A stretch of 64,000 nucleotides of DNA from Porphyromonadaceae bacterium UBA7332 (GCA_002471225.1 DKPO01000017.1:20557-84556); one strand, 5' to 3'. Positions 26,025 to 35,670 are shown, counted from the stretch's first letter. The notes: a model not told the origin generated them from the letters alone. Numbers and translations are program-made.

Positions 26025-26053
26025 CAAATGTAATATTTTTTTTATTGTGCCAA
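26025..26053 (-). promoter_or_regulatory. tonB promoter
   Basis: On the minus strand TTG (26051-26053) is followed after exactly 18 bases by TACATTTG (26025-26032) and CA, a textbook Bacteroidetes promoter. The start site would be near 26018, about 50 bases before the chosen tonB start codon. Confidence 0.65.
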
Positions 26054-26181
26054 TTTCTAATCGATTATTTTTTTGGACTTAAGGCGTAAAAAATGGACAC
26101 GAAAGCTATTTTCTACTTGTATAACAAAGTAAACAGGCTAAAAGGTTCTTACCTGAAAGCCTATTTAAATTATTAAAACAT

Positions 26182-28275
26182 TTATTCTTTAGAGAAATTA
26201 TTTAGACCTTCATTTAAAAATTCCAGGAACTTATTTGCATTTGGATCAAATGCGAAATTTTCATTTGTAAGTACTGTTCCGTCAGGATTCAGGATTACGT
26301 AATATGGCTGAGCGTTAGCCTTGAATTTTGTGATTTGAAGTTCCGCATTTTTCTGACTTAATAACTTTGCTTCACGGCCATTACGGTCTGTAAACCATTC
26401 GTCCTTAGGTAACTCAATAGTTCTCTCATCAACATATAATGCAGCAATGATAAAATCATCACGAAGCGTTTTAAGAACTTGCGGATCAGACCAAACTTGT
26501 TGTTCCATTTTGCGACAGTTCACACAAGCTTTACCTGTGAAATCTAAAAATACCGGTTTGTTTAGCTTTTTAGCACATGCCAATGCCTGATCATAATCAA
26601 AATATCCTTTTAATCCGTGAGGCAACGATAATTTTTCCGCATATTTTGGTTTCTCGCACAATTCAAAAGCTGAAGTATTGGTTGATGAAGGAGCTGATAC
26701 AGATACCTCACGAATAGATTTTTCGATATTGAAATCCTGATTCTTAATACTTGGCATCCAACCGGAAAGAGCATTAAGCGGAGCACCCCACATCCCAGGG
26801 ATCATATAGACTACAAAAGTAAATGTTACGATTGATAATAATAATCGGAACCAGCTTTTAACTACAGGAGAATCGCTGTCGTGAGGGAATCTGATTTTTC
26901 CTAATAAATAGAATCCAAGCATCGTGAAAATTACGATCCACGCAGCTAAATAGATTTCACGATCTAAAAGTCTCCATCCGTATACTTCATCCGGAGTGTT
27001 GATAAACTTAAGCGCAAATGCTAACTCAACAAATGCCAGACATACTTTTACTGAGTTTAACCATCCTCCTGATTTAGGTAGCTTATTCATTAGCTTAGGG
27101 AAGAATGCAAAGAAAGTAAAAGGAATAGCAAATGCCAGAGAGAATCCGACCATACCAACGATAGGACGAATCACTTCTCCTCCTACAGCACTAATTGCTA
27201 CAGTTCCGGCAATCGGGAGAGTACATGAAAATGAAACTAACACAAGAGTCAGAGCCATAAAAATAGGACCGATAAAATCGCCTTTATCTTCGTTAGCAAC
27301 ACTTTTATTTACAAGGAATGAAGGTGCCTGAATTTCGAAATAACCAAAAAGTGAAATAGCAAACACAACGAAGATTCCAGCAAATAAGAAGTTTGGTAAC
27401 CAATGTGTACTCATTAGATTAGCAAAATTCTCGCCGAAAACCATTGCTAACACAGTTCCGAATATAGTATAGATTAAAACGATTGAGACACCATAGATTA
27501 TAGCTTGTAATTTTCCTTTGGATCCACTTTTGATAAAGAACGATACAGTCATTGGAATCATTGGGAATACACAAGGCGTTAAAAGACCAACGAAACCTCC
27601 TGCAAAAGCAATCCAGAAGAATTTCCATAACGAATCTTCTTTTTCCTGAGTTGGAGCCGACGCGTTTGAGTCAGGAGTAACAGTCTCTGTAGTTGTTTCA
27701 GTAACTGTTGTCGTATCTACGCCGTCTGTCACAGTGACAGTTTCTGTTTTCACAATTTTTTCAACAGGAGCTATTGGTTCAACAGGTGCAACAGCCTCTG
27801 CTTTCGGAGCTTTATATCCTTTGATTTTTACCGAAATCGGGTTGTCGAAAAAAGGTACACAGCTGCCGTCGTTACATACCATATAGGTAAATGATCCGCC
27901 AATAGTAAAATCTTTATCTGAAAGAACTTTTATTTTTTGCACGAACACAGCTTTAGTATCGAAGTAGGTTACTTCAGCTCCAAATTCCTCCTGGAACTTG
28001 GTAATTCCTTTAGGTTCGCCAGGCTTTCCTACTAATTCGAAGTCTTTACTTTTCTCAAAACTGAACTCTGTAGGTATAGGTCCATTTTCGACTGCCTTTT
28101 GCGAATATAAATGATACCCGGGATCAATAGTTGCTGTAATAGTAATCTCTGCCATATCAGTATCCCCGATTTGCTTCGATGAAAATGACCATTTTACGGG
28201 GTCACTTAGTTGAGCAAACACCATCGTAGAGAACACAAATAATGATAAGAGAGTAGCAAAAATTTTTCTTTTCAT
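26182..28275 (-). CDS. DsbD-type thiol:disulfide interchange protein
   Basis: Carries reducing power from the cytoplasm to periplasmic thiol proteins. Layout of the 697 residues: signal peptide (FATLLSLFVFSTMVFAQ), an N-terminal DsbD-like beta domain (about 25-150), a Thr/Val/Pro-rich linker, a CcdA-like membrane core (about 215-500) with the two redox Cys in GLLTPCVFPMIPMTVSFF and SFSCTLPIAGT, and a C-terminal thioredoxin domain with the active site ACVNC (about 582-586). All three parts are complete. It probably helps reduce exported proteins in the periplasm. The gene stands alone, with 167 bases to tonB. Confidence 0.94.
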   Translation of the reverse strand: MKRKIFATLLSLFVFSTMVFAQLSDPVKWSFSSKQIGDTDMAEITITATIDPGYHLYSQKAVENGPIPTEFSFEKSKDFELVGKPGEPKGITKFQEEFGAEVTYFDTKAVFVQKIKVLSDKDFTIGGSFTYMVCNDGSCVPFFDNPISVKIKGYKAPKAEAVAPVEPIAPVEKIVKTETVTVTDGVDTTTVTETTTETVTPDSNASAPTQEKEDSLWKFFWIAFAGGFVGLLTPCVFPMIPMTVSFFIKSGSKGKLQAIIYGVSIVLIYTIFGTVLAMVFGENFANLMSTHWLPNFLFAGIFVVFAISLFGYFEIQAPSFLVNKSVANEDKGDFIGPIFMALTLVLVSFSCTLPIAGTVAISAVGGEVIRPIVGMVGFSLAFAIPFTFFAFFPKLMNKLPKSGGWLNSVKVCLAFVELAFALKFINTPDEVYGWRLLDREIYLAAWIVIFTMLGFYLLGKIRFPHDSDSPVVKSWFRLLLSIVTFTFVVYMIPGMWGAPLNALSGWMPSIKNQDFNIEKSIREVSVSAPSSTNTSAFELCEKPKYAEKLSLPHGLKGYFDYDQALACAKKLNKPVFLDFTGKACVNCRKMEQQVWSDPQVLKTLRDDFIIAALYVDERTIELPKDEWFTDRNGREAKLLSQKNAELQITKFKANAQPYYVILNPDGTVLTNENFAFDPNANKFLEFLNEGLNNFSKE

Positions 28276-28818
28276 TGAACTGTGTATTAAAATTGTGATT
28301 TTGTTTATTAATTAGAATGCGAATCTAAGAAAAATAATTCTTAAAATCTTCGTGCATACATCAGTAACCACTATTTTTTATTATTTTAAATTCTATAATC
28401 TTTGTTTTTTACTTTTCTCAATCCATTTTGTGTGCGATTGTAAGCTATTTATGTTGATTCATATAAGTAATATGCCTTTTGAATAATAGATTTAATCTTA
28501 TTGCTCGTTTGTACTAATAAATAGATGTTTTTCTGCTGAGTTTAGAGTTACGTTATGCATGTTTTTGTATTAAGTATTTTTTATCTATAAACAGGGCTTT
28601 TAATAGGTGTCGGGATTATATTTTATCATGATTAAGTCTAGATTCCGTCTGTCTTAATAATGAAAAGGGACGATAATATTTAATTTTGCATTTTGATAAA
28701 ATGTATAAATAAAATGTTTCGAATATTTTATTATCACAAAAAACAGTTTAATTTTGGGGCCGAAGAATCTTTTGATGAAAACAAAACAATAACAGTTTAA
28801 CTGTATAAGTGAAGATTT
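28276..28818. other. Gene-free region between dsbD and the sugar kinase
   Basis: A very AT-rich divergent intergenic region. I see no coding frame with family resemblance, no tRNA and no long inverted repeat. A weak -7-like TAGATTCG for dsbD lies at 28320-28327 on the minus strand. Confidence 0.6.
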
Positions 28819-28848
28819 TTTATTGTCTTCGATCTTTTCATACATTTG
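28819..28848 (+). promoter_or_regulatory. Candidate promoter of the sugar kinase gene
   Basis: TACATTTG at 28841-28848 matches the -7 box, 49 bases before the start codon. TTTA at 28819-28822 has the right 18-base spacing for a weak -33 box; a better TTG at 28823-28825 is 15 bases away. Confidence 0.5.
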
Positions 28849-28897
28849 AATTTAATAAATAAATCAGTATATCTAAAACACTTTAAAAAAACCAGTC

Positions 28898-29983
28898 ATG
28901 AATCCATTATTAGAAATAGCTTTAAAATTTAATATTGAGGGGAATATAGAATCGATTAATCCTCTTGGAAGTGGTCTTATCAATGATACTTATTTAGTTA
29001 AGACAGAGTCAGAAGAAACACCTGACTATGTTCTTCAACGTGTTAATCATGCTATATTTAAAGATGTAGAGCTATTACAGAATAATATAAAAGTAGTTAC
29101 AGAGCAAATTACTCGTAAGTTAACAGAGGCAGGAGAAACAGATATCGAAAGAAAATCTTTGCAAATTGTTCCTGCTAAAGATGGTAAACTATATTATTAT
29201 GATGGTGCAAATTACTGGAGAGTAACTGTGATGATTCCTCGTTCACGTACTTTGGAAACTATTAATCCGGAATCTTCTTATTTAACAGGTAAGGCTTTTG
29301 GTAAATTTCAATCAATGCTTGTTGACATTCCTCAGGGAGCTTTGGGAGAAACTATTCCAAACTTCCATAACATGGAATCTCGTTTAAAGGATTTCCGTAT
29401 TGCAGTAAAAGAAAATAAAGCGGAGCGTCTTGATTCTGTACAATGGTTGGTTGATGAAATCGAAAAGCGTGCAGATGAAATGTGTAAAGCTGAATCTCTT
29501 TATCGTGAAGGTAAGCTGCCTAAACGTATCACGCATTGCGATACAAAAGTAAACAATATGCTATTTGATGAGAATGGTGATGTACTTTGTGTTATTGATT
29601 TGGATACGGTTATGCCAGGCTTTGTGACTTCAGATTTTGGAGACTTTATTCGTACAGCTGGTAATACCGGTGCTGAAGATGATCAGAATTTAGAAAATGT
29701 AAGTGTAGATATGGATATTTTCCGTTCATTTGCAAAAGGTTATATTGAAGGAGCTCGTTCTTTCTTGTTACCGATTGAGATCGAAATGTTACCATATGGA
29801 GCTAAATTACTTACTTATATGCAAACGGTACGTTTCCTTACAGATTATTTGAATGGAGATACCTATTATAAAATTAAATATCCTGAGCATAATCACGTAA
29901 GAACAGTTGCTCAGTTTAAATTGCTGAATTCAATTGAAGAGAATGAAGCCGAAATGATTAAATTCATTAAAGAACAATTGTAA
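28898..29983 (+). CDS. N-acetylhexosamine 1-kinase-like phosphotransferase (NahK type)
   Basis: A 361-residue APH-fold sugar kinase. NahK phosphorylates GlcNAc and GalNAc at C1 in the galacto/lacto-N-biose salvage pathway. The similarity runs the whole length as I recall Bifidobacterium NahK: GSGLINDTYLV, DYVLQRVNHAIFK, HCDTKVNNMLF (Asp215 catalytic, Asn220), VIDLDTVMPG (metal-binding) and FGDFIRTAGNTGAEDDQNL. A signal peptide is absent, so it is cytoplasmic. No lacto-N-biose phosphorylase is beside it. Its likely use here is to trap GalNAc or GlcNAc freed by host-glycan degradation, but it is 14 kb from the PUL. Confidence 0.82.
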   Translation: MNPLLEIALKFNIEGNIESINPLGSGLINDTYLVKTESEETPDYVLQRVNHAIFKDVELLQNNIKVVTEQITRKLTEAGETDIERKSLQIVPAKDGKLYYYDGANYWRVTVMIPRSRTLETINPESSYLTGKAFGKFQSMLVDIPQGALGETIPNFHNMESRLKDFRIAVKENKAERLDSVQWLVDEIEKRADEMCKAESLYREGKLPKRITHCDTKVNNMLFDENGDVLCVIDLDTVMPGFVTSDFGDFIRTAGNTGAEDDQNLENVSVDMDIFRSFAKGYIEGARSFLLPIEIEMLPYGAKLLTYMQTVRFLTDYLNGDTYYKIKYPEHNHVRTVAQFKLLNSIEENEAEMIKFIKEQL

Positions 29984-29999
29984 TTTCTCATTTGTCATA

Positions 30000-30048
30000 A
30001 AAATAAAAGAGCTTGTTTCTGAAATGCAGAAACAAGCTCTTTTATTTT
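30000..30048. terminator. Bidirectional terminator between the kinase and gldH genes
   Basis: A perfect 22-bp stem (30000-30021 with 30027-30048) with a 5-base loop, A-rich on the left and T-rich on the right, sits between two convergent genes and overlaps the last codons of gldH. Confidence 0.9.
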
Positions 30049-30551
30049 TGATCCATATCGACATGGAGTCCGATATCTGAAATGCCATAAAGATATTCAT
30101 CTGACATTAAATGTCTGATTTTGAATGTTTTCTCAGAGCTGTTTAGCGCTCTGAAATTTGGGTCAATCGTATCAGTTTGTTGATACAACGTTCCGAATCC
30201 CGTACCTATAGGTTTTCCATTTAAGTCATTCAAATGAAGATGAATTGTATCCGTACTTATACAAACCGAATCGTTTTCAATTATCTGGAATTCAATCCAC
30301 AAATCCTGATAGGGATATTTTACATCTTTACGTGTTTCAAGTATGATTGGATATCTTTTCAGAGAATCTTCGAATTGCCTTTTGAAACAAACCGTATCTT
30401 TTCTTCCCCATTGCATTTTATTAAATGTGTGATAATCGAAAAAAATATCTTTGGGTTGGCAAGCATAGACAAAGCAAATAAAGAGGATGCAAAGCATCCC
30501 CTTTATTGAATATAATAGAATATTATTTCTTCTCTCTGTTTTTGTTTTCAT
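30042..30551 (-). CDS. gldH: GldH-family lipoprotein
   Basis: A 169-residue lipoprotein of the GldH family, first found as a gliding-motility lipoprotein in Flavobacterium but kept in non-gliding Bacteroidales. Signal MLCILFICFVYAC, then FFDYHTFNKMQWGRKDTVCF, YPYQDLWIEFQI, DTIHLHLNDLNGKPIGTGFG and the C-terminal SDIGLHVDM. ATG 30551 is chosen because only it gives a proper lipoprotein signal; longer readings run into ricT. Its start overlaps the end of ricT by 29 bases, so translation is coupled. No other gliding genes are present, so motility is not implied. Confidence 0.85.
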   Translation of the reverse strand: MKTKTERRNNILLYSIKGMLCILFICFVYACQPKDIFFDYHTFNKMQWGRKDTVCFKRQFEDSLKRYPIILETRKDVKYPYQDLWIEFQIIENDSVCISTDTIHLHLNDLNGKPIGTGFGTLYQQTDTIDPNFRALNSSEKTFKIRHLMSDEYLYGISDIGLHVDMDQK

Positions 30552-31998
30552 TTGTTCCCTGACCATTCGAATGATTCTTTGGTTTCGGTTGTGTAGCATT
30601 CGTATTTTCTTTACCCTCTTTCGGTTGATGAGGTTTGTGATGCTTACGACGGTGGTTGTTATGCGGATTATTTTTACTTGTTTTGCCCGCAGCGTTAGCG
30701 TCATCCGACTTAGCTTTAGGTGCTTCAGCTTTCATATCCGAATCATTTTTTACAACATCTTTGTCCTTCCCGCTTTTTGGCGGATTTGGTTTGTTGTTCG
30801 GATTTGGTCTAAGCTTAGGTTTTGCTGCTGTTTGATTAGCAGGTTCTCCTTGTGCAATAACAGGTTTTCCGTTAGGAGAATCAGCCTGAACAGGTTTATT
30901 GTTTTTATTTCTGTTCTTATTTCGATTCTTTTTACTTTTATCAAAACGCGTTAAGCTTTCATCTCCCACACCATCCTGGAATTCTTTTTGCGGTTCATCT
31001 ATCTTCTCTCCTTCAGCAATTTGATCGACACGAATTCCTCTTTTATTTAAAGCGATGATTTCAAAAGCTCTTTTAGCCGGAATTGATACAAGATTAGCCG
31101 GGTAAACAGGGTCACTGGAGTAAGTGATTTCACGTTTCAGAATATCTGTTTTGAAGTGGTAGAATATACCGTCTTTAGTTTCAAGAGCAACTTCGCGTGA
31201 AGGTAATTGTTTTTGTGCTTCAACGTAAATATCCACCTCGTAGTTGATACAACACTTTAGTTTTGCACATTGACCTGCAAGTTTTTGCGGATTTAGTGAT
31301 ATATCCTGATGTCTGGCAGCACCCGTTGCGACTGAGGCAAAACTTGTCATCCAGCTTGCACAACAAAGTTCTCTGCCACATGGTCCAATTCCACCAATCC
31401 GGCCAGCTTCTTGTCTGGCTCCGATTTGTTTCATTTCAATGCGTACACGGAAAGCTTCAGCCAGAACTTTGATTAACTGACGGAAATCTACACGTCCTTC
31501 TGCGATGTAATAGAAAATTGCTTTTCCGCAATCTCCCTGGTATTCCACATCTCCGATTTTCATGTCTAGTCCCAAATCCTCAGCTATTCGTCTGGCGCGT
31601 AACATCGTTTCATGTTCACGTGATTTGGCCTCTTCGTATTTTTCGATATCAACAGGTCGTACTTTACGATATAGTCGCTTGAGTTCTGAATCACGATTCA
31701 TACCAAGCTTCTTCATTTGTAAAACAACTAACGGACCTGTTAAAGATACAGTACCAACATCATGTCCCGGTGTTGCTTCAACGGCAACTAAGTCACCTTT
31801 TTCGACAGTGATATTATTTGTATTTCTGAAATATCCCTTTCGTGTATTTTTGAATTGAACCTCTACGAATTCGTTATCGCGGACACTATCCGGTAGGTCG
31901 CAAAGCCAATCGTAGGTATTCAATTTATTATCTTGTTTACAGGTGCATCCGCCTTTTTTCATGCAGCATCCACCCTTCTTTATATATTTAAAGCTCAT
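30523..31998 (-). CDS. ricT: PSP1/RicT-family protein (YaaT-like)
   Basis: A 491-residue member of the PSP1 family. RicT (YaaT) of Bacillus forms an iron-sulfur complex with RicA and RicF that affects RNase Y. The conserved core (about 45-300) has KMGDV-like Cys and His positions: EYQGDCGKAIFYYIAEGRVD, GIGPCGRELCCASWM and QCAKLKCCINYE. The N-terminus is Cys-rich (GGCCMKKGGCTC). After residue 345 the chain is a long Lys/Asn/Pro-rich tail of low complexity (to 491), likely disordered and nucleic-acid binding. The operon order metF-holB-ricT-gldH is a common Bacteroidetes one. Confidence 0.9.
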   Translation of the reverse strand: MSFKYIKKGGCCMKKGGCTCKQDNKLNTYDWLCDLPDSVRDNEFVEVQFKNTRKGYFRNTNNITVEKGDLVAVEATPGHDVGTVSLTGPLVVLQMKKLGMNRDSELKRLYRKVRPVDIEKYEEAKSREHETMLRARRIAEDLGLDMKIGDVEYQGDCGKAIFYYIAEGRVDFRQLIKVLAEAFRVRIEMKQIGARQEAGRIGGIGPCGRELCCASWMTSFASVATGAARHQDISLNPQKLAGQCAKLKCCINYEVDIYVEAQKQLPSREVALETKDGIFYHFKTDILKREITYSSDPVYPANLVSIPAKRAFEIIALNKRGIRVDQIAEGEKIDEPQKEFQDGVGDESLTRFDKSKKNRNKNRNKNNKPVQADSPNGKPVIAQGEPANQTAAKPKLRPNPNNKPNPPKSGKDKDVVKNDSDMKAEAPKAKSDDANAAGKTSKNNPHNNHRRKHHKPHQPKEGKENTNATQPKPKNHSNGQGTNENKNREKK

Positions 31999-32037
31999 TC
32001 GTTAATAGAGTTAGATATTAGAATAAACACAAAGGTA

Positions 32038-33204
32038 TCATTTTTTTAATAATACAATTGTTTTGAGAGCTAAATCAAAGAAAACCATCTTAGCGTTAAC
32101 ATTCTGCTCAATATGAGTTTCTGCTAAAGCAAATTCTTCATAGAAAGACAGTATGTTGCGTTCATTTAAATAGGGAGCAAAGCGAGATGCAAACTGCGCT
32201 TCATCGGATGTCATATAATTAAGTTCGGGAGCTTGAATATTGGCTATATAATTCTCCCGGATAATATGTTGACAGTAGTTGAGAAATTGCTTTTGTTTCT
32301 CCCGGCCTAATGAAGCTATTTCTTCAGAAATATTCTTTAGCGTATTTAATGCATCAAATTTTTGTGCCGGATTATCCCTGGATGATAAATTAGCAACCGT
32401 ATATGCCTGACGCATATAATTGACAAAATAATGATGAAAGCGTTTTTTATCTTCATTGATGCTTATGCATTCTAATGCTCTCAGATAGTTTCCATTAGCG
32501 TAATGCGCAATGTTTTTAGCATCAGGTATATCCAATAAAAAACGTTCGCGTAAAGCTGAAGACAGAGTCTCTTCTTCTATATTACGCAAATGAATTCGTT
32601 GAGTTCGCGATTGAATGGTTAATAAGACGTGATCAGCAGATTCTGAAATAAGAAGAAACAGAGTTTTAGCCGGAGGCTCTTCTAATAACTTCAAAATTTT
32701 ATTACTGCATGTTTCGTGCATCTTTTCGGGAAGCCATATGATCATAATTTTATACTCAGCTTCAAAAGCTTTGAGGTTGAGTTTTTTCATTATTTCGATA
32801 GCTTCATTCGTATAAATCTGGCCTTGAGAATTATCACAATCAATATAAGCCATCCACTGGCTATAATTGAAGTATCCGTTCTTTAGAACAAAAGATCGGA
32901 ACCCAGGCAGATAGTCATCACAAATCTCCTTTTTTTGTGCAACGCTTTTATAAATAGGAAAAACAAAATGTAAGTCGGGATGAACCAGCTGGTCGTATTT
33001 CTTACATGAAGGGCAAACGCCGCAGGCATCTTTTTCTGTACGATTTGTACAATGGATAAATCGGGCAAACGCAAGAGCCATAGGAAACTTACCTACACCT
33101 TCATTTCCTGAAAACAGGAGTGCGTGAGGTATCTGGTTGTGTTCAACCATATGGCATAATTTATTTTTTGTCTCGTCTTGTCCTATGATCTGCTTAAAGA
33201 ACAT
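32038..33204 (-). CDS. holB: DNA polymerase III delta-prime subunit
   Basis: Clamp-loader subunit, 388 residues. AAA+ N-terminus: IGQDETKNKLCHMVEHNQIP, a P-loop-like GNEGVGKFPMALAFARF, then a zinc-binding CGVCPSCKKYDQLVHPD and the sensor LKLLEEPPAKTLFLLI. The P-loop has Phe where a Ser/Thr follows the Lys, consistent with delta-prime being a non-hydrolysing subunit. It lies 27 bases after metF and 39 before ricT. Confidence 0.92.
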   Translation of the reverse strand: MFFKQIIGQDETKNKLCHMVEHNQIPHALLFSGNEGVGKFPMALAFARFIHCTNRTEKDACGVCPSCKKYDQLVHPDLHFVFPIYKSVAQKKEICDDYLPGFRSFVLKNGYFNYSQWMAYIDCDNSQGQIYTNEAIEIMKKLNLKAFEAEYKIMIIWLPEKMHETCSNKILKLLEEPPAKTLFLLISESADHVLLTIQSRTQRIHLRNIEEETLSSALRERFLLDIPDAKNIAHYANGNYLRALECISINEDKKRFHHYFVNYMRQAYTVANLSSRDNPAQKFDALNTLKNISEEIASLGREKQKQFLNYCQHIIRENYIANIQAPELNYMTSDEAQFASRFAPYLNERNILSFYEEFALAETHIEQNVNAKMVFFDLALKTIVLLKK

Positions 33205-33231
33205 ATATTCATCCTTCCTCTTTTATTTTGT

Positions 33232-34188
33232 TTAATAGACTTGTTTTGCAATATCCCGAACGCTGGGAGTTGCATTTAGTGTGTAAAAATGTATGCTGGG
33301 TACGTTATTGGCAATAAGTTCCTTTGCTTGATGTATACCCCATTCTACTCCAATTTGTTTTGCAGCTTCTGCCGTTTTGCAGTTGCGCAATTCACATGCC
33401 AATTCTTCCGGAATATCCACATGAAATATTTTAGGGAGAATAGCTAATTGGCTAATATTTGTAATAGGCTTTATTCCTGGAATAATTGGGACATTAATTC
33501 CTACTTCGCGACAACGTTTTACAAAATCGAAAAACTTATTATTGTCGAAAAACATCTGTGTCACGATATACTCTGCACCCGCATCAACTTTAGCTTTAAG
33601 GAAGCTCATATCTGATTTGAGATTTGGTGCTTCCTCATGTTTCTCCGGATATCCTGCTACACCATACGAAAAACGTCTTCCATTCCGGTCTATAGTAGAA
33701 CCATCCAGGAAATGGCCCTGATTATACAAATTTACTTGCTCTTGTAAGTCGATAGCGTAATGATGTCCGTCAGATATACTTGAAAAAACGGATTCATTCT
33801 TTGATTTATCTCCACGTAAGAGTAAAAGATCATAAATACCCAAAAAGTCAAGATCTATCAGCATATATTCGATTTCACTTTTCGTAAAACCGCTACAAAT
33901 AACATGAGGGACAGCCGGAATATTATATGTGTTTTTAATAGCAGCTGCAACAGCCACAGTTCCGGGACGTTTTCTTTCGACAACCTGTCTGAATAGTCCG
34001 TTATCTGTTGTTTTATACGCAATATCACTGCGATGTGTAGTAATATTGATATATTTAGGATCGAATTCTTTTAAAGTGTCTATGGTATGAAAAATCTTCT
34101 CTAATCCGTTCCCTTTCAAGGGAGGAAGTACTTCAAAAGAGAATGCTGTTTTCTTGTTTGAGTTTATTAGGTCTATTACTCTCATCAA
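33232..34188 (-). CDS. metF: 5,10-methylenetetrahydrofolate reductase
   Basis: Reduces methylene-THF to methyl-THF, which donates the methyl group to methionine. Flavoprotein TIM barrel of 318 residues: SFEVLPPLKGNG, YINITTHRSD, HVICSGFTKSEIEYMLIDLD, LLLRGDKS, EEAPNLKSDMSFLKAKVDAGAEYIVTQMFFDN and PGIKPITNISQLAILPKIF. All family landmarks are intact. Met2 (34185) is an equally good start. First gene of the operon leading to gldH. Confidence 0.95.
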   Translation of the reverse strand: MMRVIDLINSNKKTAFSFEVLPPLKGNGLEKIFHTIDTLKEFDPKYINITTHRSDIAYKTTDNGLFRQVVERKRPGTVAVAAAIKNTYNIPAVPHVICSGFTKSEIEYMLIDLDFLGIYDLLLLRGDKSKNESVFSSISDGHHYAIDLQEQVNLYNQGHFLDGSTIDRNGRRFSYGVAGYPEKHEEAPNLKSDMSFLKAKVDAGAEYIVTQMFFDNNKFFDFVKRCREVGINVPIIPGIKPITNISQLAILPKIFHVDIPEELACELRNCKTAEAAKQIGVEWGIHQAKELIANNVPSIHFYTLNATPSVRDIAKQVY

Positions 34189-34222
34189 TGTAATATATTA
34201 GATACGCTTACTTTTATTTACG

Positions 34223-34230
34223 CAAAGATA
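34223..34230 (-). promoter_or_regulatory. -7 element of the metF-holB-ricT-gldH operon
   Basis: TATCTTTG (then CG) on the minus strand matches TAnnTTTG, 34 bases before the metF start codon. A well-spaced -33 element is not apparent. Confidence 0.45.
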
Positions 34231-34364
34231 AGATATTGATGGAAAGAATAATGCATTCAACCTAAAAGATTAACAGAAAGAAAGTTTTTAGCCACATAAT
34301 TCATCTTTTTTGAAACTAAGTATCTTTCTTCCTTGTTAGAATATAAAGGATTCTTACTTAAATA

Positions 34365-35351
34365 ATGATAGATATGAAACATGTGATTTGGATTTTATTG
34401 CTGCTGATCTCATGTCAGTCAAATAGTCAGAATGTTGAGCAAAAAAATAAAAAAAGCGATAGCACTATGGAATATAATAAATTGTCAGAACAGGAGAAAA
34501 GGGTTATTGTTAATAAAGGAACAGAAAGACCTTTTACCGGCGAATATGTAAGCAACAAAGCCTCAGGTACGTATATATGTAAACAGTGTAATGCTCCATT
34601 GTATTTATCAAAAGATAAATTTGATTCTCATTGCGGATGGCCAAGCTTTGATGATGAAATTAAAGGAGCAGTTTTACGAATTCCCGACCCGGATGGGATG
34701 AGGACTGAAATTATTTGTACAAATTGTGGGGCTCATTTGGGGCATGTATTCATGAATGAAGGTTTTACAGATAAGAATGTAAGACATTGTGTAAATTCTA
34801 TATCTTTGGTTTTTGTACCGCAAGGAGAACCCATTAAAAACACAATTAAGAAGAATATGGAACAACAAACAAAGACAGCTTATTTCGCGTCGGGATGTTT
34901 CTGGGGAACAGAATACTATTTCCGAAAATTGAAAGGTTTAAAATCAACAGCAGTTGGATTTATGGGTGGGCATATCGATAATCCATCTTATAAGGATGTG
35001 TGTACTAAAACAACGGGACATGTCGAAACCCTTGCTGTGGATTATGATCCGGCAAAGATTTCATATGAAGATTTGGTTAAGTATTTTTTTGAAACACACG
35101 ATTTTACGCAAATAGACGGACAAGGACCTGATATAGGACCTCAATATCTTTCGGTGATATTCTATAATACAGCTGAAGAAAAGGCTATTGCGGAGAAATA
35201 TATTAAAATTTTAGAGGGAAAAGGTTATAAAGTTGCAACACAGTTGAGACCGGCATCTGCTTTTTGGAAAGCCGAAGATTATCATCAGCAATATTATGAG
35301 CATAAAGGTACAACACCTTATTGCCATATTTATACGAAGATATTTGATTAA
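34365..35351 (+). CDS. Bifunctional methionine sulfoxide reductase MsrB-MsrA lipoprotein
   Basis: Repairs both epimers of methionine sulfoxide in exported proteins. The order is lipoprotein signal (MKHVIWILLLLISC, lipidated Cys17), MsrB (about 38-152) and MsrA (about 168-328). MsrB has zinc cysteines at 72/75 (YICKQC) and 118/121 (ICTNCG) and the catalytic Cys142 in RHCVNSISL. MsrA has catalytic Cys178 in GCFWGTE, then VGFMGGH, KTTGHVETLAVDYDP and QGPDIGPQYLSVIFY. The signal places it in the periplasm, unlike cytosolic Msr proteins. ATG 34374 is an alternative start that makes a tighter signal. Upstream 34189-34364 holds only the divergent metF promoter. Confidence 0.95.
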   Translation: MIDMKHVIWILLLLISCQSNSQNVEQKNKKSDSTMEYNKLSEQEKRVIVNKGTERPFTGEYVSNKASGTYICKQCNAPLYLSKDKFDSHCGWPSFDDEIKGAVLRIPDPDGMRTEIICTNCGAHLGHVFMNEGFTDKNVRHCVNSISLVFVPQGEPIKNTIKKNMEQQTKTAYFASGCFWGTEYYFRKLKGLKSTAVGFMGGHIDNPSYKDVCTKTTGHVETLAVDYDPAKISYEDLVKYFFETHDFTQIDGQGPDIGPQYLSVIFYNTAEEKAIAEKYIKILEGKGYKVATQLRPASAFWKAEDYHQQYYEHKGTTPYCHIYTKIFD

Positions 35352-35600
35352 CTCTAAATGATAAGGACTTCCTTACTCACGTAAGAAAGTCCCCTTTACT
35401 GACTAAATCATTTACTAAAATGAGTTCAATAATCTATATTCTGTAACAATAACGGGATAATTATATAAATTGTTTAGTCTCGAATTGTTAAAAATAACAA
35501 ATTCGCGATAGGTGCGATATCTTATTTTGTTTTAATTTGTTTGTTTACTGTTGTTTAGCTTGTTTTAGCTGGAATGATTTTATTACATATATATGTTATT

Positions 35601-35649
35601 ATACGACAAAAGCGGCGCTTTTCTTTTGGAAGCGCCGCTTTTGTCGTAT
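35601..35649. terminator. Bidirectional terminator between msrBA and parC
   Basis: A perfect 20-bp stem (35601-35620 with 35630-35649), GC-rich in the middle (GCGGCGC), with a 9-base loop lies between two convergent genes. A weaker hairpin nearer msrBA (GGACTT/AAGTCC, 35366-35393) may be its own terminator. The rest of 35352-35600 shows nothing. Confidence 0.9.
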
Positions 35650-35670
35650 AAAGATGTTTAAATAATAATT

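Noticed and set aside
30042..30551. GldH as a sign of gliding motility
   Set aside because: Only this one family member is present, and it is conserved in non-gliding Bacteroidales. No other gld or spr gene is in the window.
30487..30954. A 155-residue plus-strand reading frame
   Set aside because: It is the antisense of the Lys/Asn-rich tail of ricT and of the gldH start, with no family resemblance.
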